NCBI GenBank assembly: GCA_030549495.1
Contig: JAUIRK010000677.1
Location: 248,001 to 312,000, forward strand
Reading direction: 5' to 3'
Source of the DNA: Nectonema munidae
Lineage: Eukaryota > Nematomorpha > Nectonematoida > Nectonematidae
Length of the DNA: 64,000 nt
This document shows positions 39,001-47,060 of the stretch, one piece after another (position 1 is the stretch's first letter; every line of letters begins with the position of its first letter). The notes beneath the pieces are model-generated. The model did no database searches, had not been told where the DNA came from, and saw only the letters and a program-made list of their open reading frames with translations. The position numbers were made by a program, and so were the translations under genes.

Positions 39001-41510
39001 AGCTAAACTTAAAGGATAAAAGTTATGAAACCAAACGAATAAAAATTGAGAAAACCACTTTGAAAATATTGATATATGGAAGTTAGGCACTAAAAATATG
39101 ACGAAATAAGAATCCAAATAACTTACGATTTTGATTGCAACATCGCCATCCTCCTTCAATCCATTTTTTGTTGTAAGTTTACGCCCTAACAAGTGTCAAT
39201 TTAAAAGGTTAGGAAATTTAATACTCTTAAAAAATGCAAACTAAAGGACACACATCATATTATCTTTTCATGCTTCATTTCACACTGCAATACTTAAAAA
39301 CTATTTCCCCAGAAAAATTTCAATGCATGGAATACCAACTTACTTTCATATTTTCTGCATTTTTATAAATTATAGTAATTGTTTTAAACTTTGAATATTC
39401 TGTTCATTGTATATATTATATCAAAAATTTTAACCAATATTTATCTTTTTCAATTACAAAAATAGAATTAGAAAAAATATTGTTTTTATCTTCTACAGAG
39501 ACCAAAAATCAATAATATTTATTTCCTGTTAAAGCAAAGTTCATCGATTATAGTGGAAGTAATGATGTGTGTAAACATTTTCATGCAAGAACATCCTTGT
39601 CAAATAAAAGTTTCCTAGATTTTCTATGTATGTGGATTACCCAGCATGCAACCAATAATGTGTGTCGCCTACGTCATGTAGCAATATTGATGAATTTACG
39701 AAGGAATAAAAGAAATTATTCTTAGCCGGTGTCAAAATAACTGGCCCATTATCATCTGTCAATCTTGTTAATACGCCGTTTTGATTGGCGCAAAATATAG
39801 GAATTTTCTTTCCTCTCATTTATCTAATGCACACGAATAAAATGGTATTTTGTATCGGTTCAAAGCAAAAAAATTTTATTGCATAGCGGCCGCCATAAGG
39901 ATAATTTTTGAAGGATTCCGGTAAAAAAGAGATAAAACTTTAAAGCCCTCAGAAAGTCGTGGAATGTAAAAATTCATATTTTCAAGCAAAGAGGCAAAAT
40001 AGGTATTACTAACTTTATACGATTTTAACACTTTGAGGAGTAGAATTTTAGGACTATTCCTCTGCTTTGTTTTTAAATTATATATTTAAAGCAGACGACT
40101 TTCATTGTTTGGAACACGAGTGTCACACTGTTTTTCACAGAGCACTTATATTATGGAGTGTGCTAATTACCGAGAGATTATGTTTCTAGAACTAAAGTTA
40201 TTGGGAAAAATATTAGATACAAGAATTCGTTCAATAGTGAAAATCGATCCAAAAAGATTTGGCTTTATGCTAGAATAGAGTACGATAGATGCTATCTTTC
40301 TCGTCAAGCAATTGATAGAGAAAAAGTTAGAAGGAAACTTATCAGTTTTTTTGCGGTTTTGTTAACTTGGAGAAAGCATATGACCGTGTTCCAAGAGAAA
40401 TAGTGTACTGGTCCATGAGGAAGAAAGAGATATCAGAAAAATTGGTAAGAATAGTTCAGAAATTGTATAAAGAATCAAAACAGCGGTTAAAACAATAGAA
40501 GTAAAATCAAGAAAATTTGAGATTATAGTTGGTCTCCATTAAAGCTCCGCATTAAGCCCCATTTTGTTTGCAATAGTGATGGATGGTAGAAATTTCTTGA
40601 AAAGTATAGGCTGAAAATGAATACATGGAAGAGAGAAATTATGGTGTACAGTAAGATAGCGGAACATGTGACTAGTAGAGACTTAGATCAGTAGGAATTA
40701 AAGCAAATAAAAAAGTTTAAGTATCTGGGATCACTGATTGATGAGGAAGGACTGTGAAAAGTAAATGAAAGCAAAAGTTAGTGCAAGCTGGAGGAAACAG
40801 AGGGAAGTAAAGTTGTGGTAAACGATAGTAGGATACCAATGAATTTGAAAGCAAAAATTTATATTACAATGATCATACCAGCATTGAAGTATGGATAGGA
40901 ATGTTGGAGCTTGAAGAAGAAGGATGAAAGAAAATTGATTACAACAGAAATGAAAATGTTAAGAATGGTGTTGAGCGTGATTCTAAAAGGCAGAATAAAG
41001 AATGAGATGGTGAGAAGTAGGACAATGGTGATAGAAAGCGTACTAGCAATAAAGTAAGAAACAAACTTCAATGGTATCGCCATGTGCCAAGGAAAAACGA
41101 AAAAGTTGTGACTCTATAGGCGTTGGAATTTTCAGTTAGGGGAAAAAGAAGCAGAGGAGGGGAGAGATGAAAAGATGGATTGGTGAAAAGCATGCAACAA
41201 CCTGGTTTGAAAAATGAAGAAGCTCAAGATAGATGGAAATGGAGAAAACGGATAATGGCCTCCGAGCCCTACTTGTGAAAAGGTGTAGGCGAAAAAGAAG
41301 AAGAAACTTATGTAAACATCAGACTATAAAACAAAACTAGCTAAAAACAGTAACTCATACCTAAATAGACACTACCAAATCCTCCATTACCAATCAACTT
41401 GCCAACTTTCCACTTTTGTTTTTTACTGTCGATTAAGACATCGCCATCACTAATTTTATCCAGTACAGCTTTGAGACTTTTAGATTTTACAATTTTTAGC
41501 TTTTTTGGAT
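26849..41510 (-). CDS. vaccinia-related kinase (VRK-type serine/threonine kinase), at least nine exons
   Basis: Animal VRKs are mostly nuclear kinases acting on chromatin proteins such as BAF and histones. Seen exons, 5' to 3' on the minus strand: 41361-41510, 39127-39185, 38669-38738, 38424-38620, 38265-38363, 38077-38209, 30019-30212, 29385-29574, 26849-27057. Splice phases agree at every join tested. Motifs in order: glycine loop LIGNGGFGSVYLG, VAIK lysine, LFNEIHFY (alpha-C Glu), the VRK-typical QQRKLKSFAIKPLLGIGNF, EYSYGDIKAANL, LYLLDFGLVSKF and TLEYTSRDAHNG. The usual HGD of the catalytic loop is YGD here; the Asp is kept. The C-lobe exon with the expected SRRGDLE motif between 38077 and 30212, and the start exon, were not found. 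The tail is Lys-rich, which suits a nuclear protein. Introns carry a LINE, a MULE and hAT-like remains. It could be VRK1-, VRK2- or ballchen-like. Confidence 0.9.
27073..27722. other. VRK intron sequence, no feature
   Basis: AT-rich intron between the last two VRK exons. Nothing was identified except a short gaggcgcgc-containing, GC-richer patch near 27580-27615. Confidence 0.4.
27723..27872. repeat. 44-bp tandem repeat, about three and a half units
   Basis: Units start gaaacatagga or gaaatatagga and contain tagtgtttgtttct followed by cggttcgccc-like ends. They begin at about 27723, 27767, 27812 and 27856. Confidence 0.75.
28000..28345. mobile_element. decayed end of the TTAA element family (VRK intron)
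   Basis: It has diverged block-B units (ttgattgattt, ggattcagcatact and aggtatatat) and a right end ttttgcccagcactaataga, very close to the right end of the element at 12909-15108. The adjoining TTAA is lost and a left end was not found. Confidence 0.7.
28346..29384. other. VRK intron sequence, no feature
   Basis: AT-rich intron. I see no coding homology or clear terminal repeats. Confidence 0.4.
29385..29574 (-). CDS. VRK exon, basic tail
   Basis: It reads KVLMVKEKRISKKQNLNGLS and later VLERKKNQNIILPKKKSRNL, ending PVSKPAS plus one base at G|GTAAAG. The acceptor is ttaattag. Basic and low in homology, as is usual for VRK tails; it is placed in this gene by strand and matching phases. Confidence 0.7.
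29590..29763 (+). CDS. small ORF for a possible single-pass membrane protein
   Basis: A 57-codon ORF opposite the VRK gene, in the intron next to its tail exon. It starts MAQFTKNTSSRFYLKKIG, has one hydrophobic stretch LITLYAAFLIAVMGFV and a polar end HASERDYRHAFFEED. The ATG context (aaattATGG) is acceptable. The layout (basic N-terminus, one membrane segment, charged C-terminus) resembles small mitochondrial or ER membrane proteins, but I recognise no family. It may be a chance ORF. Confidence 0.2.
   Translation: MAQFTKNTSSRFYLKKIGLITLYAAFLIAVMGFVSKNPSLSLHASERDYRHAFFEED
30019..30212 (-). CDS. VRK exon, end of kinase C-lobe
   Basis: It contains ELYSYLNASNSLKYDERPDY and DKFRSYF, the final helix with the RSL.Y.E.PDY motif typical of VRKs, then a Ser-rich stretch ending INKDQNP at a GTATAC donor. 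It begins with two bases of a codon, compatible with a phase-1 exon upstream. Confidence 0.88.
30213..34060. other. VRK intron sequence, mostly featureless
   Basis: AT-rich. A ggagtcggagc fragment of the dispersed repeat is near 31655. A C-rich MITE-like right end (cgcccccccccctcttaaaaccgccactg in pieces) closes at 33460 with no left partner seen. The missing VRK C-lobe exon should lie somewhere between here and 38076, but I could not find it. Confidence 0.4.
34330..34690 (+). pseudogene. hAT-like C-terminal remnant
   Basis: The frame reads LQNLLKEYKLYELFPNVCIS, LHLLRDLAVSSNVSKIIRVL and later FNKFNIKEVNKTLK. The LFPNVCISL..L..LAVS pattern resembles the start of the hAT dimerisation domain, with the SAERSFS block lost and a FN.FNIKEV tail. 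Tentative. An ORF just upstream at 34062-34289 might belong to the same protein. Confidence 0.4.
34700..36900. other. VRK intron sequence, no feature
   Basis: AT-rich intron. Short ORFs here have no recognisable homology. Confidence 0.4.
36900..37045. repeat. dispersed 'ggagtcggagtc' repeat, copy 2
   Basis: It contains aggactcggagtttta, gggagtcggtag and tggcgctaaatttatta followed by ggagccggagtc, paralleling 20300-20375. It lies immediately before a MULE fragment. Confidence 0.6.
37200..37740 (+). pseudogene. MULE transposase C-terminal fragment in a VRK intron
   Basis: Frames on the plus strand give ELFPSGNIFHTTFSRKFF (the FP..GC.FH..Q..RK segment), RSKYSEFNIKFKFFAAVAFV with LPTRCIDALEE, and ALPVEMWNIVEE followed by NTNNGVEGFHNALQCSVENT, the WN..(R)TNN..EG.HN motif. 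The fragment is broken by stops and frame changes. It runs opposite to the VRK gene and is a different lineage from the MULE at 2.7-5.0 kb, judging by the motif sequences. Confidence 0.75.
38077..38209 (-). CDS. VRK exon with DFG motif and activation segment
   Basis: It reads LYLLDFGLVSKFAHNGEHKV, then YKHDPKLTHNGTLEYTSRDA and HNGI. VRK1 has DYG at the DFG place; here it is DFG. The donor is ATAC|GTATAC, phase 1. Confidence 0.92.
38265..38363 (-). CDS. VRK exon with catalytic loop
   Basis: Thirty-three codons read LNALEYIHSFEYSYGDIKAA and NLIFGHLSDLNEQ. The catalytic Asp and the following Lys and Asn are present, but the HGD His of VRKs is Tyr. Acceptor gatag, donor ACAG|GTAGTT. Confidence 0.92.
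38424..38620 (-). CDS. VRK exon, hinge region
   Basis: It contains MQQRKLKSFAIKPLLGIGNF, TTFRFIVMHFFNTDLLKVMS and NVISLLAIRL, equivalent to the YRFMIMDRFGSDLQKI hinge of VRK1. The donor is TTTA|GTATAC, phase 0. Confidence 0.93.
38669..38738 (-). CDS. VRK exon with alpha-C glutamate
   Basis: It reads EPHTNGTLFNEIHFYTRCIK and DDK, equivalent to VEPSDNGPLFTELKFY in VRK1. The next intron is only 48 bp (GTAAAAC to TTTTTAAG), and the join gives KIKTWMQQRKLK, matching the VRK1 QKWIRTRKLK segment. Confidence 0.9.
39127..39185 (-). CDS. VRK exon with VAIK lysine
   Basis: A 59-bp exon between ttgttag and AATC|GTAAGT. Joined to the previous exon it gives YLGRKLTTKNGLKEDGDVAI and then KI, the beta-3 strand with its ATP-anchoring lysine. 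It ends in phase 0. Confidence 0.9.
39186..40154. other. VRK intron sequence, no feature
   Basis: AT-rich intron left of the LINE. The open minus-strand stretch 39637-39819 has no recognisable homology. Confidence 0.4.
40155..41310 (+). pseudogene. LINE reverse transcriptase, 5'-truncated and decayed (VRK intron)
   Basis: It begins near NYREIMFLELKLLGKILDTR, then IDPKRFGFM, STIDAIFLVKQLIEKKLEGN, LEKAYDRVPREIVYWSMRKK and SALSPILFAIVMDG, the RT fingers and palm motifs of a non-LTR element. The end has AQDRWKWRKRIMASEPY, the usual tail of this group. Several stops and frame changes occur and the YADD box is not intact. It is antisense to the VRK gene. The A-rich end aaagaagaagaaac may be the former tail. 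Confidence 0.8.
41361..41510 (-). CDS. VRK exon with glycine loop
   Basis: It reads DPKKLKIVKSKSLKAVLDKI, then DGDVLIDSKKQKWKVG and LIGNGGFGSVYL. The acceptor is tttcag and the donor TTTAG|GTATGAG. It ends in phase 1 and begins with two bases of a codon, so an upstream exon with the start codon must exist. Confidence 0.9.
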
Positions 41511-41617
41511 CTGAAACACAAAAATATTTTAAAATAAGGCTAAGAAAAATGTTAGGGCATAAATAATTAATTAGAGAATAAGAATTTTTAAGATGGGCAT
41601 TAAAGTTGCGAGTTCAT

Positions 41618-41657
41618 TTTTCGCTAACCTTGAGAACATGAATTTTACAGAGAAAAT
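41618..41657. repeat. 40-bp direct repeat, copy 1
   Basis: The stretch tttcgctaaccttgagaaca followed by tgaattttacagagaaaatt recurs at 43404-43443 with one difference (gagcatg). Together the copies flank about 1.75 kb. Confidence 0.85.
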
Positions 41658-42040
41658 TTGAATATAAACAATATAGCATGACACTAAAACAAGGAGCAAA
41701 AAAAGTAATATTTTTCCAAAAATTTTAATACAAATTAATGTTAAAATTTTGAAATAACACATTTACTGCAAAGAATACCACGTATATTTCGGTTGGTATC
41801 CAGATATTTCTTATCAAATCGAATCAGCATAAACAAATTCGTGATATTTGTGGAGGTCAAGTACTCAAAATATGACACGAATGCATATATTCTTTGGGTG
41901 GTGCGATGTATTATCTATCTACATGATCTATAGTTGATTGCATAGATTTTGAAACTTATATACGCCTTCTGCAGACAAATTTTGCAAGAGACGAAGCTGA
42001 AAAAAGAATATTATTTGATAATTCCTCAAGGATATTAATA

Positions 42041-43340
42041 TTAGGCTTGTCATACGTCCTGGTTTGACCGAGACAGTCCTGATTTATATTTTTGTCGCGC
42101 TATCCCTTTTAAAAATCAAAATGTCCGGGTTTGAAAAACTTTTATTAGAAAATTTAAAATTCTAAAATAACTAAATGAATTTTTATAAAATTTTCCATTC
42201 TCAAATTATCACATTTTTATGATTTCCTCATAAAAATATTTATCTCTGTTATTAGTAATAAATTTTTAACTGTAAGAAGTGCCAAGTATTTATTATCCAT
42301 CATCATTTTGAGTCCATTGTTTATAGCTTATTTGATTCTGTTTCTATGTAAAAATTAAAGCAAGGATACGAATTTTGTTTAAAAACTTTTATATAAAATG
42401 GTGCTTTCTTAAATTTTTTATAAAAATAAATATTATTATACGTTGAAATTTAAAGTCTAATCCTAAACGAAAGTGCTGCTTAAATCTTGAATTACAGGAA
42501 GATTATCCTTTTTTAAAGAAGCTATGAAGACAAAAATGATATAATTATAACAAATATAAAAATTGTTAAAACTGGACACTTTTTGCTTCTAAAAATGATA
42601 TATATCCGGTAAAATTTAGGTATGCAAAAAGTAAAACGAAAGCAAATATTTCAAATGCAATTGCTCTCTTCATTTTTGAAAGATTTGGTAAAAGATAAAT
42701 ATATTTGAATTAAAATGAATCCCTCAAACAGAAAAGAAAAGTTCCAATTTATATAGTAAGGTTTTACAAGTAAAACGTCGCATATCCAGTCGTCTGTCTA
42801 CGGCAAAGCTTTTTAAATAATAACAAATTTGACTATAGCTATTTTAAAAAGACATAATAATTTGCCATAAAAATCGTGGCTTTTCGTGCTGATAACTACA
42901 ATACAAATTTCCATGGTTTAAGAAGAAACGGTTAAAACAAGGTTTTCAGGAAATCAAAGAAAGAAATAGGTAGAAATATTGGCTATGCAACTCATTTTAT
43001 TCATAATAGTTTTTAGACTGCAGCTGATACTCTTACGAGAGTTTAGTTGTAACTAAAGATTTCCGTCAATTTATATATTATATATTAAATGTTATATACT
43101 ATTATTATATATTGTAGTACAAGGAGTTTCTTCAACATCGAAGTACATGATTACAGTCTTTGTTGGCCGCCATTGAGAATTTATGATTTAGAGTTTGAGA
43201 TCCTACTAATTCGAGAACATTATCCACGCTTAAACAAAAAGTTTTTTATTTTAAAATAAATTTGGAGAAATTTTTCGGTTTCTTCATCTTTTATAATAAT
43301 TTTGAAGTGGTTTGATTGAAAAAATATATGGCAAGCCTAA
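42041..43340. mobile_element. candidate element with 14-bp inverted ends
   Basis: The left end is ttaggcttgtcata and the right, reverse-complemented, ttaggcttgccata. The left part continues with cgtcctggtttgaccgagac, a pattern seen in some non-autonomous DNA elements. No coding sequence and no clear target duplication were seen, so the boundaries may be coincidental. Confidence 0.35.
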
Positions 43341-43403
43341 ATATAATACATGTAACACTAAAAATTTCTAAAAGCTTCTGTATCTGGTCATTTTGTTGAA
43401 GGA

Positions 43404-43443
43404 TTTCGCTAACCTTGAGAGCATGAATTTTACAGAGAAAATT
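43404..43443. repeat. 40-bp direct repeat, copy 2
   Basis: Nearly identical to 41618-41657, which lies on the other side of the candidate element at 42041-43340. Confidence 0.85.
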
Positions 43444-43468
43444 AATTATCATAAATAATAAATATGGT

Positions 43469-43743
43469 CAGGGCCGGCCTTAAGCCACTGTAATCTATGC
43501 TGCCGCAGTGTGCCCCGTGCTTCTCATTTATTTTGATGATATATTTTATGATTTCGCTAAACGCAATGTTCGCAAAGTAAAGTTACTTTGATCGTCATTT
43601 TGTGTTATTGGAAAAGTAATAAAACAAATCCTTTTTCTTTTTTTCAAAATCTTATTTCTCACTTTTAATCTTTTTTCCTACCCACACTGGGCCCCGCGCA
43701 ATCCATTTTGCATAGGGCCACGTGAACACTAGGGCCAGCCCTG
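43469..43743. mobile_element. hAT-like MITE with near-perfect 8-bp duplication
   Basis: The ends are CAGGGCCGGCCTTAAG on the left and, reverse-complemented, CAGGGCTGGCCCTAGT on the right. The flanks are aatatggt (43461-43468) and aatatgat (43744-43751). It is 275 bp long and carries GC-rich end blocks (gtgccccgtgc and gggccccgcgc) in an otherwise AT-rich region. Confidence 0.85.
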
Positions 43744-44063
43744 AATATGATAGCTTATTTTTATAAACAATTTTTAAAAAGGATAAGAGTAAAATATAAT
43801 ATAAGCTTAAATGCCTTAAGGAAATTTTCTGTGAATTTTTAAAGAAACTTTTTCATTTTTCTGAATTTCTTTCAATATCTTGAGTTAATTTTAAAAATCA
43901 AAAATATCAGTGAAAAAACAATATCTACGCTTAGGTATGCAAATGATAGTATATGGAATATCTTTATAAAACAAGAATATAAACGTTAAATAAAATACAA
44001 CTTGCAAAAATTTTGAAGAAAAATAAACTAGAAATTGTAGGTTCTCCTGCATTTGATCATCAT

Positions 44064-44162
44064 CACTAAACGTACACTGTTTGAAAGACGGGTTTCGGCT
44101 ATTGAAGCCTTATCAGTTCAACTTTTGTGTTCAAACTATGAGGTTTGAACTGACGTTTAGTG
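44064..44162 (-). ncRNA. hairpin with a degenerate hammerhead-ribozyme-like core
   Basis: On the minus strand the order is gttgaa, CTGATAA, GGCTTCAATAGCC, GAAAC, CC, GTC, TTTCAAAC. This is the layout of a type I hammerhead: stem I (gttgaa with ttcaaac), the CUGAUGA box, stem II (GGCT/AGCC), GAAA, a minimal stem III and the GUC cleavage triplet. The box reads CTGATAA, so one conserved G is A and cleavage is probably lost. Outer arms cactaaacgt and acgtttagtg enclose the whole. Minimal hammerheads of this kind are known from Penelope-like elements and retrozymes. Confidence 0.5.
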
Positions 44163-44401
44163 GTTGTGCGTGAGCATAAACCAACTAGTCAAAGCTTAGC
44201 TTTGTTGATCTTTTTGAAAAATAACGAAAAAAAAATATAATAAAACAAACTTTCTTTGGTTAACTCTGTATTTTCTTTCTTCGCCTGTCTAACTTTTTTA
44301 TGAAGAGGCATTCAATCTTCAAAATAAAAAAAAATTACTTTACAAAATGGAAATGTTTTGAAATTAGAAAAACAATCCAGATGATATAATTAATAAAGAA
44401 C

Positions 44402-44543
44402 GTAAAACTTTATTCATATGAAAACATAACAAAAGAAAAATTTTCGATCAGTGGGGTCTTCAACGGATAAACAACTTTTAAGATGGATCAGAAAGTGGAA
44501 TGGAAAATGGATCAGTTATATTTTCATATGAATTAAGTTTTAC
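44402..44543. mobile_element. short hairpin MITE, about 23-bp inverted ends
   Basis: The left gtaaaactttattcatatga (plus aaa) is matched by the right ttttcatatgaattaagttt (plus tac) with one mismatch. It is 142 bp long and non-coding. It lies 34 bp before a second hairpin element of similar size. Confidence 0.7.
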
Positions 44544-44577
44544 TCTTCTTTTAACAATTTTAAAATATTTTATTGAT

Positions 44578-44698
44578 AGTGAAACTTTTTAATTTTGTTG
44601 GCTCCGGCATTACCTGCAATAAATTAAAATTTTGTTGTATTCTCGGCTCTTCTTTGTTCTTACTAAATTGCTGGAGCCAACAAAATTAAAGTTTCACT
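44578..44698. mobile_element. short hairpin MITE, about 33-bp inverted ends
   Basis: The left agtgaaactttttaattttg then ttggctccggca, and the right tgctggagccaacaaaatta then aagtttcact, pair along almost their whole length. The element is 121 bp and would fold into one long hairpin. Confidence 0.75.
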
Positions 44699-44715
44699 TT
44701 TTGAAAATATATTTT

Positions 44716-44828
44716 TAAAATAACATTATCTAGCTCTAACTATAAGCCTAAAAATCTTATTCTTTTTGCAAATAAAATGTAAAAATAACATTACCTAACC
44801 CTAAAAAATCTTATTCTTTTTCTAATAA
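44716..44828. repeat. tandem duplication of about 58 bp
   Basis: The series aaaataacatta, ctaaccct or a variant, and aaaatcttattctttttgc-like occurs twice in tandem with small differences. Confidence 0.65.
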
Positions 44829-44829
44829 T

Positions 44830-46200
44830 TTATTATAGTATCACTATAACATAGAGATCATTAAAAATTGTCTCCCTATCCTTTTTCAAAAACACAATAA
44901 TTTTTACCAAGTTGTCTTCCAATTTTATTACTTCAAATCAAACAAGAAACAATTATGGAAAGTATTAAATTAAAAGCACATGAAAATCGATGTAATTGAA
45001 AAAATATTGAAAAATACAATCACTTATTATTTCAAATCAAGCACTGAGTAAACTTTATCATAAAGAGTATCAAATTAAACACACCAGAAAGTCTGGCTAT
45101 ACTTAAATCACAATGATCGTTACACCGTTGTCTCCCCCTTCTTATTATATCAAATCATAAATGGAGCAAATTTTATCCTAAATGGCAGTAATATATAATT
45201 GATTATAAGTGGATATCTTTATTCTTTTGAGGATTAGAAAGATTATTCTAGATAAAATGATAAGAATTTATTGGATTTCTCCATTCTTTTGCGAGGATAA
45301 TGGGTAAAAATTATAAAGGGTTGTCTCCCGTGTCCAACCTCTTGATATATATATATATTATCACAGTTGACTTCAGCTCAAAACTAGATAATAAATTACC
45401 ATTTATTCTAACCGGTTGAAGCAAGTCAGTCTCTGAGACAAGTTAAAGTGGCTTGATAAGGAGGTAACTCGCTTGAGCAGCGAGCTCCCTTATTTTTTCT
45501 AATTTAATAATTAAAAATAGGGGAATCTTTATACATACTGTGTTTGTTTTTTTGGTTAATTCAATATTATTTTGTAATAAATAATAAAAGATTCAATTAT
45601 TTCAAATAAATAGTTTTGTAATTTTGAAGGGTTTATTTTAATTCATTATTAAATACTTAAGGGAAAGTTCCGATATCAATAAAAAATAACAAGTAAATTT
45701 TAAGGTTTATAGACTATCTTTCAATACTATTCAAAAAAAATTGATGAATTAAAGCTTTATTAAACGGTTTCAATATAACGTAATTTTAATAATTTATTAA
45801 ATTAATTGCTAAATAATATTTTAATATGATAAAAATTACTATTTAAGTGTAAACAAAATACAAGACTTGTTAAAACTGCTTTCTCATGTTTTTAAGAATG
45901 TGAATAATAAATTATAAGTTATGAGTAGTAATTACACTTAAACTGAAACTGACTGCCACTTGACTGTATTGAACAGGCTGCGCTCTAATACAATCAAGAT
46001 CAATGGACATATATATAAAATTTATTAGGGGATTACAAAAAGTGGCGCTCATATAGAGGTAGCTCTCTTATAAAAGTGGGGCTTTCAGCAGGTTAGATTG
46101 CAAATTTTTTTCTAATTTTTACAAAAATTTAAAACTATACTTGTATTGGATTAAAAGTAAATAAAAAAATTAAATAAAAATTAATATTTTTTTTTAATTA
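44830..46200. other. AT-rich stretch with imperfect repeats
   Basis: The phrase ttgtctccc and nearby tatttcaaatca recur irregularly between about 44860 and 45340, suggesting a worn tandem array. An AT dinucleotide run is at about 45345-45358. A copy of the dispersed repeat from 20640-20930 lies inverted at 45450-45620. No gene was seen. Confidence 0.45.
45450..45620 (-). repeat. inverted copy of the dispersed repeat at 20640-20930
   Basis: It contains gtaactcgcttgagcagcga, tctaatttaataattaaaa and ttcaatattattttgtaata in the order expected for the reverse complement of the copy at 20.7-20.9 kb. Confidence 0.65.
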
Positions 46201-46228
46201 AAAAAATATACCACCCTAACGCTACCCT

Positions 46229-46620
46229 TAACGTAAAAAAACATTCATCCAAATTTAATTCTGGTTTTCTTATTAATAATGTGTGTATTACTCTAGTTAA
46301 ACATTTCAAATTTCTTGGAATGACTCTTTCCAAAAATTTATTATGGATCCTTTATATTAGATCTGTAATCTTGAAAATTTATTCACTTTCAGCCCTTGTT
46401 CTTTTCCTTTACCTAAGCTTCTTATCCTCTTTCCAAAGATCACATCTAAATAAGGCTATTTTTATGTTAGTTACTTTCCATAGTAACTTTTCTTCTGTGT
46501 AATGTTTAACTATGTGCTTTTTAGGATAACTCCAGCCTTCTTAAAAGACTCATGTCTAAGGTGTTTGTTGTGTTAAAGCTTGCTCAGGATGCCATACCTT
46601 TCCTCCTACTTGAGGAGGAC
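46229..46620 (+). pseudogene. LINE fragment, RT thumb region
   Basis: A frame reads LVKHFKFLGMTLSKNLLWIL and then hydrophobic sequence, matching the FKFLG(V)TLS..L.W segment that follows the RT palm in many LINEs. The catalytic palm is absent. The downstream frame is lost quickly. Confidence 0.6.
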
Positions 46621-46859
46621 CAGACCTAGAGTTAGTTAGACTTAAATCAATAAGTCTGACTACTCTAATTCCTCGTGAAGATAGGGTAGTTAGATCTTAT
46701 CACCCGATAAGTTTAACAGAATTTAGCTCAAGTTCTCTAAATACACAGAATTCAGCTCAAGTTCTTTAAATTCATTGGATTCAAATTTAACCTTAACTTT
46801 CCTTTTTATTTAAGTGTTCATCAAATTCATTTGCTTATTATTGTTTCTTTTTTTATAAA

Positions 46860-47060
46860 TCCATGTTTTATAATTATCCTTTCAACAAATTTCTTATCAA
46901 AAATAATGAATTACATCCATACAATACAAGAATAGCTTCTAAATTTCATTATCAATTTTTCTCTAATGGAAACTTATTATGAACTATTAATGAATTTGAA
47001 AAAAGCTTACTTTCGGAAACTGGTTACTTTTCAATTTCAAAAAAAAATCTCTTATATTAG
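46860..47060 (+). pseudogene. LINE C-terminal tail fragment
   Basis: A frame gives FLIKNNELHPYNTRIASKFH and then a polar stretch, similar to the ELH.YNTR motif near the end of some LINE RT proteins. Short and decayed. It may belong to the same LINE as 46229-46620. Confidence 0.5.

Noticed and set aside
39637-39819. 60-codon minus-strand ORF in a VRK intron
   Set aside because: No homology recognised and no matching splice phases with the VRK exons.
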